DNA from: Sedimenticola thiotaurini
Lineage (GTDB): Bacteria; Pseudomonadota; Gammaproteobacteria; Chromatiales; Chromatiaceae
Reading direction: 5' to 3'
NCBI RefSeq assembly: GCF_001007875.1
Contig: NZ_CP011412.1
Coordinates: forward strand, 3,864,945 to 3,928,944
DNA: 64,000 bases
Part shown: one piece after another, positions 50,322 to 60,571 of the stretch
Layout: each line of letters begins with the position of its first letter
Position numbering within the stretch: position 1 is the first letter of the stretch
Notes under the pieces: model-generated
The model's database searches: none
The model's input: the letters and a program-made list of their open reading frames with translations, nothing else
Told to the model about the DNA's origin: nothing
Program-made: the position numbers and the translations under genes

Positions 50322-53237
50322 CTAGGGTTCACTGGAAAATGCCGGATCGGTTTCCGCCCCCGGACGGGGTTTCCAGGCGATGTTGTAATAACTGCCCCGC
50401 TCCCGTGCCCAGGGGTCGAAGGCGTTTCTTACCTGCATCAGCTCATCCCTGATGCCCGGGATATTGCGGATCAGCAGGCGCTTGAGCGGCGACACCGTCA
50501 CTTCGTGGCCGTTTACCGGTTCCGGTTCCAGGCAGGCCTGGCTGCCGTCCACCCGCTTGCTCACCGGGTAGGGACACTCCTGCAGGGGGCCGTTATGCAT
50601 GATCCAGTCGTAACCGGGGCGCGAATAGAACTCGGGCCGGAAGCTGGAGGTAAAGAAGCGGTCGCTGAACAGGCGGCGGGAGGCGTTGACAATGAAGATA
50701 TGGAACTGGGTCTCGGAGATGGCGAAACCGTGCGGGCGGGTGTACTCCGCCATCCAGCCGACGATGTTGTCCACGTCTTCGATATTGTCCACCACTGAGC
50801 CGTCCGGCTGGCCATGGCAGTCGTTGATAAAGCTGCCGTCTTCATTGCGCTGGGCGGTGGAGATGATTTTGCCGGCGTCACAGCTATGGGTGCCGTAGAT
50901 CTCCCGCAGCCGTTTTACGGTCTCCTGTTGATGTTGTCGCCAGGGGTCGTTTTCAGCCAGGCGGTGATCCACAAAGTCATCGAAGCTGGTCAGGGTTTTC
51001 AGCCCGATCTGGCGCCGGAACTCGTTGAACCGGGGTATCCCCCGTTCCCGGTCACGCAGGATATCCAGGGCGATGATATCGAGCTTCCTGCTCTCCGATG
51101 CCAGGTGGGGCATGGGCAGGTTCTGCAGGAACAGGGGGGAGTTGCGCAGCTGCAACAGGCCGAGGCGCTGCCGGCCCATGCTCAGGCCCCAGTTCGCCAT
51201 GCCGCCCTGGTGCATCTGTGCCGTGGCATCCTTGCGGACGGTGGCGGCGACCGGGATATGATGGGTGATTCTATTTGGGGCATTGGCGTCGCGGAACTCG
51301 ATCAGGTCCGGCACCAGGGCATGCAGACGGTAGACTGACGGGAACTCTTCGGGAAAGTTGAACGGTGACCCGAAGTGGTTGGTGCCGCCGTTGACATCGG
51401 TCTCCAGGTTGGCCAGGTTCCAGGCGTCGTGCTTCCACCAGAGGCGCCCCTCCGGGCGGCTGTTGCCCAGTCCGAAGATGCCCGCGCCGGAGGCAAATAC
51501 CGAGTAGGCGCCACCGGAAGCCTTGGGGTCATCTTTCTGCCCCAGCCAACGGGCCATTTTCGAAGACGCCCGGCTGAGGAAGTTCTCCTCCCTGCCGGTG
51601 ATGCGGCGCAGGATCTGGGAGACCCGGCTCTCCTCCTGGTTGAACAGGCCGGACCAGTTGGAGTTCATGCCCTTGTGCAACGGCTCGTTATAGAGCAGCT
51701 GGGTGGTCCACTCGATGGTGTGGATCTTGGCGATCTCGGCGGATATCACCAGCCGGGCGGCCTGGAACAGCCGTTCATCCGTCACCTCCCTGTAGCTAAT
51801 GACCTGTTCCGGCTGGTCCGGGTTGCGCAGTCCCGAGTCGGCGTCCGGACTCTGTTGTTGCAGCGTGCGGAAATGGTCGACAAAGTAGTTGTGCTCGCGG
51901 CTGAACAGGTTGTGATAGAAGCTGAGGCCGATGTTCCAGTTGTCCGGAAAAGCGACCGCCTCCTGGCCCAGCCACTGGGGCTGCACCGGGCAGTCGGCGC
52001 TGTAGGACGGGCAATCTTCCAGCAGCGGCAGGTAGTTGTCGGGCAACAGCAGCTTGGCCGGATCGGCCGGATCCCGTGTCACCCGCCGCAATGACACCTC
52101 ATCGTAACCGTAGATCTGCGAGGCGTCCCACCAGGCGGTGACATGGTTGCCGGTGGTTTTGTAGGCCCGCTTCAGATACGACTTGCCGGCAAAGCTGAAG
52201 CTCTCCGGGTCATCGGTTTCGGCATACAGCGAAGGTTGCAGCCGGTCATCGGGCCGACAGCCCAGCGCCCGGGCCTGGTCTGACTCACAACCGGCGGAGA
52301 CCAGCTTGTCCTGGTTGAGTCCCTCCACCGTGTGGGAGAACCAGTCGTGGGTCATGAACTGAATCCAGAATGCCGCCAGCACATTGAAGTAGGGGGCCTT
52401 CAGGTAGTCGCAATGGGCCGCGGTGGAGTAGTCGCTGTCCCCCAGCCCCTGGTTGCATCCGTTACCCGCTGTCTGCTCCCGGGTAAACAGTCTGCGGCTG
52501 AGCAGCTGCGGGTCCGGTTTCATCAGGTCGAGGCGGCCGGCGTGGCGATTGCGGGTCAGTTCGGTTTTTTCCAGGCGGGGAAAGGTCTCTTCAAACGGGG
52601 CGTTACGGGCAAACGGCATGCCGGTTGCTCCCATCATGGGATTAACCAGATCGTTACAGATGCCGCTCAGGGTGCGGTAAGTGATCAATTCACCGTTGCA
52701 CAGCTGCTTACCGTCACCGCCGACCGTCGCATAGGCGGGATGATCAGCCGGCAGCCGCATCTGTGGCCACACCTTGGTGGCGGCCCGTGACGGGTCGGTG
52801 ACAAACTGCTGATAGGTGTCCTGGTCGAACAGATTGAACTTGATCAGTTCGATGCGCTGGTATTCCAGGTCCATCAGGGCACCATCGACGCCTCGACCAT
52901 CCGGATAGAGATGTTCGCCCAGGCGGGTAACCGCCTCGTCACCCTGGTGTCTGCTCTGCTGATCACCGGTGGCGTAGTAGTTCTGCCAGTCGACCCAGGG
53001 AGTGCTGCGATACTGCGCCGCCTTGTCGCCACCGCGACAGCGGGCCGTGTCCTGTTCCACTTTGCCTAAAAATCGTCGGGAGGGGTCATCGGCTATCTCC
53101 AGTAATCCGGAGGACGCCATGCGCAGGCAGGCCTGGGTATCACTGTCGGCAGAGACCGGCAGACTGTAGAGTGAGAGTACACTCAGCAACAGGCCGTTGT
53201 TGAGTACGGGTATTCTGTACCACCGGTGCGGCTTCAT
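50322..53237 (-). CDS. exported heme dioxygenase/peroxidase (alpha-dioxygenase-like)
   Basis: A 971-residue exported enzyme (signal peptide to about Ala30, ending SLPVSADS). The animal-heme-peroxidase core spans about 270-760. It has the distal His297 in FMTHDWFSH, WWDASQIYGYDE, NLFSREHNYFVDHF and IHTIEWTTQLLYNEPLH. Most telling is Tyr636 and His639 in SVYRLHALVPD, the Y-x-x-H followed by L-x-PD of cyclooxygenases and plant alpha-dioxygenases, where the Tyr becomes the catalytic radical. It should therefore be a fatty-acid dioxygenase, not just a peroxidase. It is the first gene of the operon and has a ggggga ribosome site. Confidence 0.85.
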   Translation of the reverse strand: MKPHRWYRIPVLNNGLLLSVLSLYSLPVSADSDTQACLRMASSGLLEIADDPSRRFLGKVEQDTARCRGGDKAAQYRSTPWVDWQNYYATGDQQSRHQGDEAVTRLGEHLYPDGRGVDGALMDLEYQRIELIKFNLFDQDTYQQFVTDPSRAATKVWPQMRLPADHPAYATVGGDGKQLCNGELITYRTLSGICNDLVNPMMGATGMPFARNAPFEETFPRLEKTELTRNRHAGRLDLMKPDPQLLSRRLFTREQTAGNGCNQGLGDSDYSTAAHCDYLKAPYFNVLAAFWIQFMTHDWFSHTVEGLNQDKLVSAGCESDQARALGCRPDDRLQPSLYAETDDPESFSFAGKSYLKRAYKTTGNHVTAWWDASQIYGYDEVSLRRVTRDPADPAKLLLPDNYLPLLEDCPSYSADCPVQPQWLGQEAVAFPDNWNIGLSFYHNLFSREHNYFVDHFRTLQQQSPDADSGLRNPDQPEQVISYREVTDERLFQAARLVISAEIAKIHTIEWTTQLLYNEPLHKGMNSNWSGLFNQEESRVSQILRRITGREENFLSRASSKMARWLGQKDDPKASGGAYSVFASGAGIFGLGNSRPEGRLWWKHDAWNLANLETDVNGGTNHFGSPFNFPEEFPSVYRLHALVPDLIEFRDANAPNRITHHIPVAATVRKDATAQMHQGGMANWGLSMGRQRLGLLQLRNSPLFLQNLPMPHLASESRKLDIIALDILRDRERGIPRFNEFRRQIGLKTLTSFDDFVDHRLAENDPWRQHQQETVKRLREIYGTHSCDAGKIISTAQRNEDGSFINDCHGQPDGSVVDNIEDVDNIVGWMAEYTRPHGFAISETQFHIFIVNASRRLFSDRFFTSSFRPEFYSRPGYDWIMHNGPLQECPYPVSKRVDGSQACLEPEPVNGHEVTVSPLKRLLIRNIPGIRDELMQVRNAFDPWARERGSYYNIAWKPRPGAETDPAFSSEP

Positions 53238-53443
53238 GGGTCCCCCTTAAATCCTTTAAGCTAAGGGAATATTTCCGGGTCACCTGCAATCCAAACCCAA
53301 CCTGTTTTCTTGTTGTGTCTGTACCAGCATAGTTTATTGTGACAAATATCATAGTCTGGAAAGGCCAGTCCGTTGCGCGGGCGGCTTGGGCGGGGCTTCT
53401 GCGGAAGGGGGAATGGTAGTAAGGCCCCTGTTCCACAGGGCGA

Positions 53444-56400
53444 TCAGTGCTCCACGTCGTAGATCAGGTCCATGCTCTGACTGCTGCCGGACTCCACTTC
53501 CAGACGTAGTCGCTCACTCAGTCGGTAACGGGTGATCAGGGCACCCTGATTGTCAAACAGGCCGACGGCATAACTGACATAGAGATCGGGGGAGAGGTAT
53601 TTGCCCAACAGCAGGGAAGTCTCTTCCAGTGAATCGCCTTCCTCCAGTCGCACCTCATCCACACCCAGGCCGGAGGCCAGTCGGTCGAGAATCTCCTGGC
53701 TCTTCTCCAGTCCTTTGGCGGCCACCGCCTGACGCAGTATGGTGGCACCTCCGGCTCCCTCCGTATCCAGCGATTGGCCGGTGACCAGGTAGGCAAGGGC
53801 CTCCGCCTCCGGCAGGCTCGGGTCGCTGGATACCTCCACCTGGGGGGCGCGCAGGTTGCCACTGAGATTCAGGATGGCGGTCACCGACTCATCCTTGGAG
53901 AGTCGGGTCGCCTTGATATCCAGGGTCGGATTCTGGGGCGGCCCGTTGAACAGCAGGCGTCCCTGCTCAATGGTCAGATCCTGGCCATAGGCGCGGTAGC
54001 GGCCCTCTTTCAGAGTCAGTTCGCCCTGGGCCAGGGTGCGGCCCTCCCGGCTGTTGAGCGCTACACTGCCCTGCAATCGGGTCTCTAGTCCGAAGCCGCT
54101 GAAGCGCACCTGTTCGCCCACTTTTATGGCGAGCCGGGCATCAACGGTCAGGGGCGGTGTTGGCGGTTCGGCGTCCTGCTCGCCGATAATCAACTCATCC
54201 TCGCTCACTGCCACGGCGTTTTTCGGCAGTTCACGCAACTGGATATCGGCCCGGGGTAGCGACAGCTCGCCCTTGATGCCGAGCTGTCGCTGGTGCAGGG
54301 TGATATCCAGATCGGGGGAGGCGTAGGCCATCGCTTCCGGCAGCCGCACCACCTGGACATCCTGACCCTGTAGTTTCAGGGTCAGGGGCCATCCCTGTTC
54401 TGGATCAAGACCCAAATCGCCCTGCAGCCTGAGTGTACCGCCGCCGGAGGTCAGTGCCCCTTCCAGATTCAGTTTTTCCCTGCCCTGGTTACGGGCCGAG
54501 AGTGTGATGTCCTGCAGTTCCAGACCGAGCTGGGGCAGGTTGGCGGCGCCCTGGTCGAGGCGGACAAAGCCGTCAATTTCCGGTTGTTGCAGATCACCGG
54601 CGAGCCTGGCCTCCGCCGCCAGTTGGCCCCGGATTTCACTCAGGCCCGGTAACAGCAGCCCCAGCGGTTGCAGGTCGGGGAGGTCGGCCTTCAGTTTGCC
54701 GGTTATGGTCACCGGTCCCGTGGCCGAGAGGGGACCGGTGGTCGCCTGGGCGTTAATACTGCCTTCTCCGGTCATCAGCCTGAATGTCGCCCGGCTCCCC
54801 TGGGGGGTCAGCCGCAGTGCCATCGCACCGTCCTGTAACGCCAGGCGCAACGGCTGCTCCTCTGCTGCATCCAGCAACAGGCTGCCCTGGTCCAGGCTCA
54901 ACTCTGCCTCGCCGGTCAACGCATCAATGGGACCGGCCAGTTGCAGCTGGCCATCCAGACTCCCCTCGACCCGGACCTCGGCAGGAAGCCAGGGCAGCAG
55001 GCGGACCAGGGGGATCGCGGTGAGGCTGGCATCGAGGCGGTTGCTGGTTGGGGTCCAGGCGCCGTCGGCGCACAGCCGGGCGTCCCGCTGAACCAAACAG
55101 GTGTCTGCCAGGCTGAACCGGTCCCGGCCGACCTGCAGGGCCGCTGGATCCGCCGTTTGCCAGTTGCCCAGTTGCCCATGTTGGATCTCAAGGTTCTCCA
55201 GCTGTCCGGTCCAGAGCGGAGCCTTCCAGCCGCCTGCCACGACTCCCGTCAACTGCAGGTCGCTGGCATCCAGTGACAACCGGGCCCGGTGTGTTTCGGG
55301 TGTGCCGGTTATGTTCAGGAGCAGCTTGCGACCCCGCCAGTCGGCGCTTTGCAATCCCGTGGCGGTCAGTTGACCGTTTGCCTCGCCCCGGGTCCAGCTT
55401 ATATCGGCGCTTAACTGGTCGATCCGCTGATCCGCATAGCGCAGGCCGTCGGCCTGCAGCCAGGCGCTGATCTCCGGATTGTCCCGCGTTCCGCCCAGGC
55501 GGCCATCCGCTGCCATGTTCCCCCGCAGTGCCGGCCAGAAAGCCGCCAGATCGGGGGCCTTCAGGGTGTAGACGAGATCCAGCTTGTCACCCAGTCGGCC
55601 GCCCAGGTCGAGCTGGTTGGGGCCGCTGTGCAGCTGTATCGCCTCCAGGTTCAGTCCGGCCGGATCATATTGGGCGCGTCCGGAGGCGCTGATCGGCTGC
55701 TGTTGCAGGGTGCCGTTCAGCTGTTTGAGGTGGGCGTTGACTAGCAGACCCTGCTCGGTGATGCCACCCGCCAGCGTTGCCTCCAGGGCCAGTTGGCCGG
55801 GCCACTCCGGCCACTGCACGGCGGGATCGAGCGAGTCGCCCAGCAACGCAACTTCCCAGGTCGGGGCCGGTGCCCAGCTCACCTGGCCGGTGGTGCGGAT
55901 GTTGCCGCCCAGCAGTTCACTGTCCAGGATCAGATCGGACACGCCGGTGGCACTCAGCAACCCCTGCAGGTGGGCCTGGATAGCGGGCGCATTGCCTTGG
56001 GGGAAAATGAGGCTGGCGTGGCTCTCCAGGCGGGGGCTTTGCGCCGCTCCCCGGAGCTGGAAAGTGCCGGTGGGGCTTGTGCTGCTCGCTTCGCCCAGCA
56101 GTGGCCAGCGGGCGTTGTCCCAGCGGCCACTCAGGTCGAGCTGTGGCTCCCCGTCATCAAGCCGGATGGTGCCGCCGACCTGCAGTTGCAGTGGTTCAGG
56201 CCGGTCAGCCACCTCCCGGACGAGCAGGGTCAGGTCATCTGCGCCATGGGGGGAGAGCCGGGTCTCCAGCCGGATGTTGAACGGCGGGGTGTCGGTACCG
56301 GGAAACAGCAGTTGTGTCTTGCTGTTCAGTTGCAGCGCCTCCAGCGGTCCCTGCAGCTGGTAATCACCGCCGGCACTGTTGAGTACAGCTTTCCGGGGTG

Positions 56401-57151
56401 GCCACGCCAGGGGTTGCCAGGTGCCGCTGATTGCCACGACCGGGCCACTGCCGGAGAGGTCGATGCTGCCCTCGGTGGTGATCTGATACGGACTTTCGCT
56501 GGTGTGTTGAATATGCAGCTTGTTCAGGTCCCCGCTCAGCTGTCCGGCGCCATTGGCGGGGCCGATCTCCGGCAGTTCTCCCTGCCAGCGGAAGCTCAGC
56601 TGCAGCGGGTAGCTTTCGGCCAGCGTCAGCTGACCCTCGCCCTGCACCTGGTAGGCGGCGTAACTGACCTGGATATCGGTAATGTCGAGACTGTTGTCCT
56701 GGCTGCGGGCGCTCGTTGCGATACGCGCGATCGACTGGATGTCGTCGCCGGTCTCTATTTCGATCTCCGCCAGCTCCAGTTGATCCAGACGCAGTGCCAG
56801 CGGCAGCTCGGGTGGGGGGCTGCTCTGGCTGGATTCAGATGGGTCCAGAACCCGGTAGCGGATGCCCAGCGCCTGTAGTTGCCGGATATGCAGCAGGCCG
56901 CCGAACAGGGCGGTCGGCTGCCAGCGCAACCGCAGGGTGTGGATCGTCAGTTGCTGCCGGGCATCCCGGTAATCCACATCCTGCAGATCCAGGCCGGTCA
57001 GCAGAGAGCCCTGGAAAGTGCCGATGTGCAACTTTTCTCCCAGGCCCCACTGCAACAGTTGTTGACTGCCCTTTTGTGTACCGAGCAGCCAGGCGCCACT
57101 GCCCAGGAGGGCGGTGAGCAGCAGCAAGGTGGTGAGCAGGGTGCGTTTCAA
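53444..57151 (-). CDS. tamB: translocation and assembly module protein TamB
   Basis: A 1235-residue inner-membrane-anchored protein with one N-terminal helix (LLTTLLLLTALLGSGAWLLG). A very long repeat-poor beta-taco body follows, and then the conserved C-terminal TamB/DUF490 domain (VEVSSDPSLPEAEALAYLVTG, RLRLEVESGSSQSMDLIYDVEH). It works with TamA in outer-membrane protein assembly and phospholipid transport across the periplasm. It overlaps tamA by four bases. Confidence 0.93.
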   Translation of the reverse strand: MKRTLLTTLLLLTALLGSGAWLLGTQKGSQQLLQWGLGEKLHIGTFQGSLLTGLDLQDVDYRDARQQLTIHTLRLRWQPTALFGGLLHIRQLQALGIRYRVLDPSESSQSSPPPELPLALRLDQLELAEIEIETGDDIQSIARIATSARSQDNSLDITDIQVSYAAYQVQGEGQLTLAESYPLQLSFRWQGELPEIGPANGAGQLSGDLNKLHIQHTSESPYQITTEGSIDLSGSGPVVAISGTWQPLAWPPRKAVLNSAGGDYQLQGPLEALQLNSKTQLLFPGTDTPPFNIRLETRLSPHGADDLTLLVREVADRPEPLQLQVGGTIRLDDGEPQLDLSGRWDNARWPLLGEASSTSPTGTFQLRGAAQSPRLESHASLIFPQGNAPAIQAHLQGLLSATGVSDLILDSELLGGNIRTTGQVSWAPAPTWEVALLGDSLDPAVQWPEWPGQLALEATLAGGITEQGLLVNAHLKQLNGTLQQQPISASGRAQYDPAGLNLEAIQLHSGPNQLDLGGRLGDKLDLVYTLKAPDLAAFWPALRGNMAADGRLGGTRDNPEISAWLQADGLRYADQRIDQLSADISWTRGEANGQLTATGLQSADWRGRKLLLNITGTPETHRARLSLDASDLQLTGVVAGGWKAPLWTGQLENLEIQHGQLGNWQTADPAALQVGRDRFSLADTCLVQRDARLCADGAWTPTSNRLDASLTAIPLVRLLPWLPAEVRVEGSLDGQLQLAGPIDALTGEAELSLDQGSLLLDAAEEQPLRLALQDGAMALRLTPQGSRATFRLMTGEGSINAQATTGPLSATGPVTITGKLKADLPDLQPLGLLLPGLSEIRGQLAAEARLAGDLQQPEIDGFVRLDQGAANLPQLGLELQDITLSARNQGREKLNLEGALTSGGGTLRLQGDLGLDPEQGWPLTLKLQGQDVQVVRLPEAMAYASPDLDITLHQRQLGIKGELSLPRADIQLRELPKNAVAVSEDELIIGEQDAEPPTPPLTVDARLAIKVGEQVRFSGFGLETRLQGSVALNSREGRTLAQGELTLKEGRYRAYGQDLTIEQGRLLFNGPPQNPTLDIKATRLSKDESVTAILNLSGNLRAPQVEVSSDPSLPEAEALAYLVTGQSLDTEGAGGATILRQAVAAKGLEKSQEILDRLASGLGVDEVRLEEGDSLEETSLLLGKYLSPDLYVSYAVGLFDNQGALITRYRLSERLRLEVESGSSQSMDLIYDVEH

Positions 57152-58914
57152 AGATCGGGTCCCATGGAGAAGTGAATGCGGAAGCTGTCCTGGCTGCGGT
57201 CGCTGGGGATGGCCAGGTCCAGGCGGATCGGACCCACCGGGGAACGCCAGCGCAACCCGATACCGGCGGACTCTTTCAGCCCGTCACTCCAGGCATCAAA
57301 GGCGTTGCCGGCATCCACGAACAGGGCTGCCGACCAGGCGCCCTGGATCGGGTATTCATATTCGATGCTGGTGCTGAGCAGGTAGCGGCCCCCCACCACG
57401 TCGCCATCGGAGTCCTGCGGTCCCAGGGACTGGTACTCGTAACCACGCACGCTCTGGTCGCCACCGGCGAAGAACCGATAGGAGGCCGGCAGATCGGTGA
57501 AGTTGTCGGTCAGGCTGATACCGGTGTCGGCGCGCAGCAGCAGACGCCCCCTGCCCAGGGGGCGGATCCATTTGCCACTGGCCAGCAGCTGGGCGAAGCT
57601 GGCGTCGGAAAAGGCACTTTCGTAGGAGCCACGCAGTTCCAGATTGAGTCGTGAACCTTTGCGCGGGCGCATGCGCTGATCCGCCTGGGTGCGATTCCAG
57701 CTGATGCCCGGTACCAGCAGGGTGGCGGAGCTCTCCTCGCCACCGATCACAGAGTCTTCTGACACCCAGTCGATATAGCGGGTTTCGTTCCAGCCGCCAC
57801 GCATACCCAGGGCGCGCACCCCGATGGTGGTGGTGTCGCTGGTGGTGGAGTCGGTATCCAGCTCCTGGTAACCGGCCCGGATACTGAACTGGTCGATATG
57901 GGGTTCCTGCATGGGAATCAGGTATTCGACCCCCAGAGAGTTGTCCACATCAGAGAGGGTCAGCTTGGATTGCAGGCGATGGCCGAGCCGATTGACCCGT
58001 CGCCGGTCATAGGCCAGGCTGAGTCGCGGACCGGTGTCCGTGGCGGCGCCGATACCGATCCGGTAGGCGGTGCGTTTGACCGGCTCCAGGACGACCTGCA
58101 CATCGATCTCTCCATCGACGGCCCCTTCATAATCGGGTTTTACCGATACCCGTTCAAAAAAACCGCTGTCCGCCAGTGCCTGGTGCAGGGTGGCGATGGC
58201 TGCTGAGTCGTAGGGATCGCCCGGTTTGATTTTCATATAACGGGTCAGCAGTTCCGGCTCGTAGGCCTGCTGATCCAGCTCCAGTGTGCCGATCCGGTAT
58301 CGCTGACCGGACAGGTAGTGCAGCAGCACAGCAGCCCGGTTGGCGGACGGCTCAACCCGCAGTTCCCGCTGCACGAAACGGCCGTCGAAATAGCCCCGTT
58401 CCGCAGCCACTCGCTCGATATCCGCCTTCAGGGTTTCGTAGTGACCGTGGTGCACCGGACTGCCGGGGCGTACCGGGGTATTCCTGAGCAGCTTTTTGAA
58501 AACCGGGTCATCTTCCGCCTCGCCCTCGATGCGGATGGTTACCTGTTCCAGCAGAAGCGGGTTGCCCGGATCGATGGTGAAACGGGCCTGCCAGCAGGGT
58601 GCTTTGAATTCCAGCTTCTTCTCCAGCTTTATCCGGTAGTATCCCAGTGCCCGGGCAGCCCGGGAGAGCTCTTCATCGGCGCGCCGAAACAGCCGTTTTA
58701 CCCGCCAGGCGGGAGCGTCACAGGATTCGCTGGCCAGGGAGAGGCCGGCCAGCATGTTGTCCCGCAGGGCGCCGCTGACGCCGACCAGATCAATCGACGG
58801 TTCCGCTGCGGCGGCCACGGGGCAGGTCAATATCAGCCAAAACAGGGGGAGTGGCAGCACCAGCCACTTCCAGCTGCCGGCCCGCAAGGGTTGTATGAAG
58901 CTCATCAGTGTCAT
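57148..58914 (-). CDS. tamA: outer-membrane assembly factor TamA
   Basis: A 588-residue Omp85-family protein. It has a signal peptide (LVLPLPLFWLILTCPVAAAA), then three POTRA domains (about 35-270) and a 16-strand barrel with RFFAGGDQSVRGYEYQSLGP, the conserved lid-loop motif, ending in a beta-signal (FRIHFSMGPDL). It pairs with TamB. The ATG at 58914 has a nearby alternative at 58905. Confidence 0.95.
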   Translation of the reverse strand: MTLMSFIQPLRAGSWKWLVLPLPLFWLILTCPVAAAAEPSIDLVGVSGALRDNMLAGLSLASESCDAPAWRVKRLFRRADEELSRAARALGYYRIKLEKKLEFKAPCWQARFTIDPGNPLLLEQVTIRIEGEAEDDPVFKKLLRNTPVRPGSPVHHGHYETLKADIERVAAERGYFDGRFVQRELRVEPSANRAAVLLHYLSGQRYRIGTLELDQQAYEPELLTRYMKIKPGDPYDSAAIATLHQALADSGFFERVSVKPDYEGAVDGEIDVQVVLEPVKRTAYRIGIGAATDTGPRLSLAYDRRRVNRLGHRLQSKLTLSDVDNSLGVEYLIPMQEPHIDQFSIRAGYQELDTDSTTSDTTTIGVRALGMRGGWNETRYIDWVSEDSVIGGEESSATLLVPGISWNRTQADQRMRPRKGSRLNLELRGSYESAFSDASFAQLLASGKWIRPLGRGRLLLRADTGISLTDNFTDLPASYRFFAGGDQSVRGYEYQSLGPQDSDGDVVGGRYLLSTSIEYEYPIQGAWSAALFVDAGNAFDAWSDGLKESAGIGLRWRSPVGPIRLDLAIPSDRSQDSFRIHFSMGPDL

Positions 58915-59002
58915 TATATCTTATGGGCCGGACGCTTTATCCTGAAGTCGGCCTCCGGCGCCCATGCTATCGGGCTCTCAAGCGGCTGCACAGCAGGCCG
59001 GT

Positions 59003-60079
59003 TCAGAACCAGTCCTTGCGCTTGAACAGATAGAGCAGGCCCACTCCCACCGCGATCATTACGCCCCAGACCAGGGGGTAACCGTAGTACCAGTTCAGCT
59101 CCGGCATGGCCCAGGGACTGTCGGTTTTGTTGCCGAAGTTCATGCCATAGACGCCGGCGATGAAGGTGAGGGGGATAAAGATGGTGGCGATGACGGTCAG
59201 GACCCGCATGGTTTCATTCAACCGGTTGCTGACGCTGGAGAGATAGAGATCCAGCAGACCGGTGGTCATATCCCGGTAGGTTTCCAGCAGATCCATGATC
59301 TGGATGGTGTGGTCATAACAGTCTCGGAAATAGAGCCGGATATCCGCCTCGATCGGGTACTCCTCGTTACGCATCAGGTTGTTCAGCACCTCCCGTTGCG
59401 GCCACAGCATGCGGCGCAGCAGCAGGGCGTCCCGTTTCAGTTCGTGCAGTCGCCGCAGGGTCTCCCTGCTTGGGGCCGCCAGCAGCTTCTCTTCCAGATC
59501 CTCCAGTTCGGCGCCAAACTGTTCCAGGACCGGAAAGGACTGGTCGATCACCAGGTCCGCCAGGGCGTAGAGCAGGTAGTCCGGCCCTTTGCTGCGCAGC
59601 CGTCCGCTATGTTTGCGCAGTCGCTTGCGGATCGGTTCAAACGGATCGTGTGATCCGCCATGGAAACTGAAAATGACCTGTTTGCCCAGAAACAGGCTGA
59701 CCTGTTCGGTGTCGGCATAGTCATCTTCCAGCAGCGGGTGGCTGAGAATAATGAACAGCTGGTCATCGTAAAGTTCGGTTTTCGGACGCTGGCCGGAGTT
59801 GGCGATATCCTCCAGGGCCAGTTCATGGATATCAAAGAGGACACCCAGTCTGGTCAGGGTGTCGGGATCCGGATCACCCTGTACATGGATCCAGGTGGTG
59901 GTGGGACGCTCCAGGGCAGCGCGACATGCCTCCGGGGTGACCTCCTCGATCTCCTGCAGTTCGGTGTCGGAATAGTCGATCAGGGTGATACGCGGCGGTG
60001 TCGGGTTGGGTTTGTCGGGAAGTCGCAGGGTGCCGGGCCCGGTGCCGGGGGGGTGGTAGCGCTTGGTGAAGAAGCTCAT
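59003..60079 (-). CDS. corA: CorA-family divalent metal ion transporter
   Basis: A 358-residue magnesium/cobalt channel protein. A large cytosolic alpha-beta domain and a long stalk helix are followed by two C-terminal membrane helices. The selectivity motif YGMNFG is at about residue 316, and the basic C-terminal end LFKRKDWF is present. It is monocistronic; lipoprotein genes lie upstream on the same strand. Confidence 0.95.
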   Translation of the reverse strand: MSFFTKRYHPPGTGPGTLRLPDKPNPTPPRITLIDYSDTELQEIEEVTPEACRAALERPTTTWIHVQGDPDPDTLTRLGVLFDIHELALEDIANSGQRPKTELYDDQLFIILSHPLLEDDYADTEQVSLFLGKQVIFSFHGGSHDPFEPIRKRLRKHSGRLRSKGPDYLLYALADLVIDQSFPVLEQFGAELEDLEEKLLAAPSRETLRRLHELKRDALLLRRMLWPQREVLNNLMRNEEYPIEADIRLYFRDCYDHTIQIMDLLETYRDMTTGLLDLYLSSVSNRLNETMRVLTVIATIFIPLTFIAGVYGMNFGNKTDSPWAMPELNWYYGYPLVWGVMIAVGVGLLYLFKRKDWF

Positions 60080-60170
60080 GCTCTGGGGACTCCCTTAACT
60101 CGTGGCCGGCGTACGGGCGCTCTCTGTTTTAGGGGCGAACCGGTGGTCCGATACAGCGGGCCGACTACGA

Positions 60171-60500
60171 CTATCGGGAGACGCCATCACATTGATAGAT
60201 GGTGAAGCGCTGTTTGCCGTTGATAATGTCCGATGCCGGGACCACCGTATCACCGCCGATATCGGCAGCGGCGTTGCGGGCCAGGGTCTGCAGCTCCGCC
60301 TCGACGGTCTGGCGATTCCGCTCAATACCGGCAATCCTGTCAAGCAGGGAGACGGTGGTGGTGCCGAGTTCCCGGCAGTGGACCACCTCCTGTGCATTCA
60401 GCACCCGCACCCGCTGGCCCTCGGGGGTGGGTTTGACCCAGCTGCATCCACTTGCCAGCAGGGCGACGGTGAGTAGGAAGAGTGAGAGTAATCTGTTCAT
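60171..60500 (-). CDS. small lipoprotein (DUF4156-like)
   Basis: A 109-residue lipoprotein. The lipobox LLASGC gives Cys19 as acylation site. The mature part has EGQRVRVLNAQEVVHCRELG and GGDTVVPASD, close to the DUF4156 family, with two further Cys. The start at 60500 (MNRLLSLFLLTVALL) is chosen for the signal peptide; a longer frame to 60575 would bury it. Function unknown; outer-membrane location expected. Confidence 0.75.
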   Translation of the reverse strand: MNRLLSLFLLTVALLASGCSWVKPTPEGQRVRVLNAQEVVHCRELGTTTVSLLDRIAGIERNRQTVEAELQTLARNAAADIGGDTVVPASDIINGKQRFTIYQCDGVSR

Positions 60501-60571
60501 CGGGCTGGTTCTATGATCTGTCTCCGGGTACCGTCCAGAGTAGCCGGAATCCCGTCTGGATGGTAGTTGCA

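Noticed and set aside
55793..56878. A 361-codon plus-strand frame
   Set aside because: Antisense to tamB, with no family resemblance.
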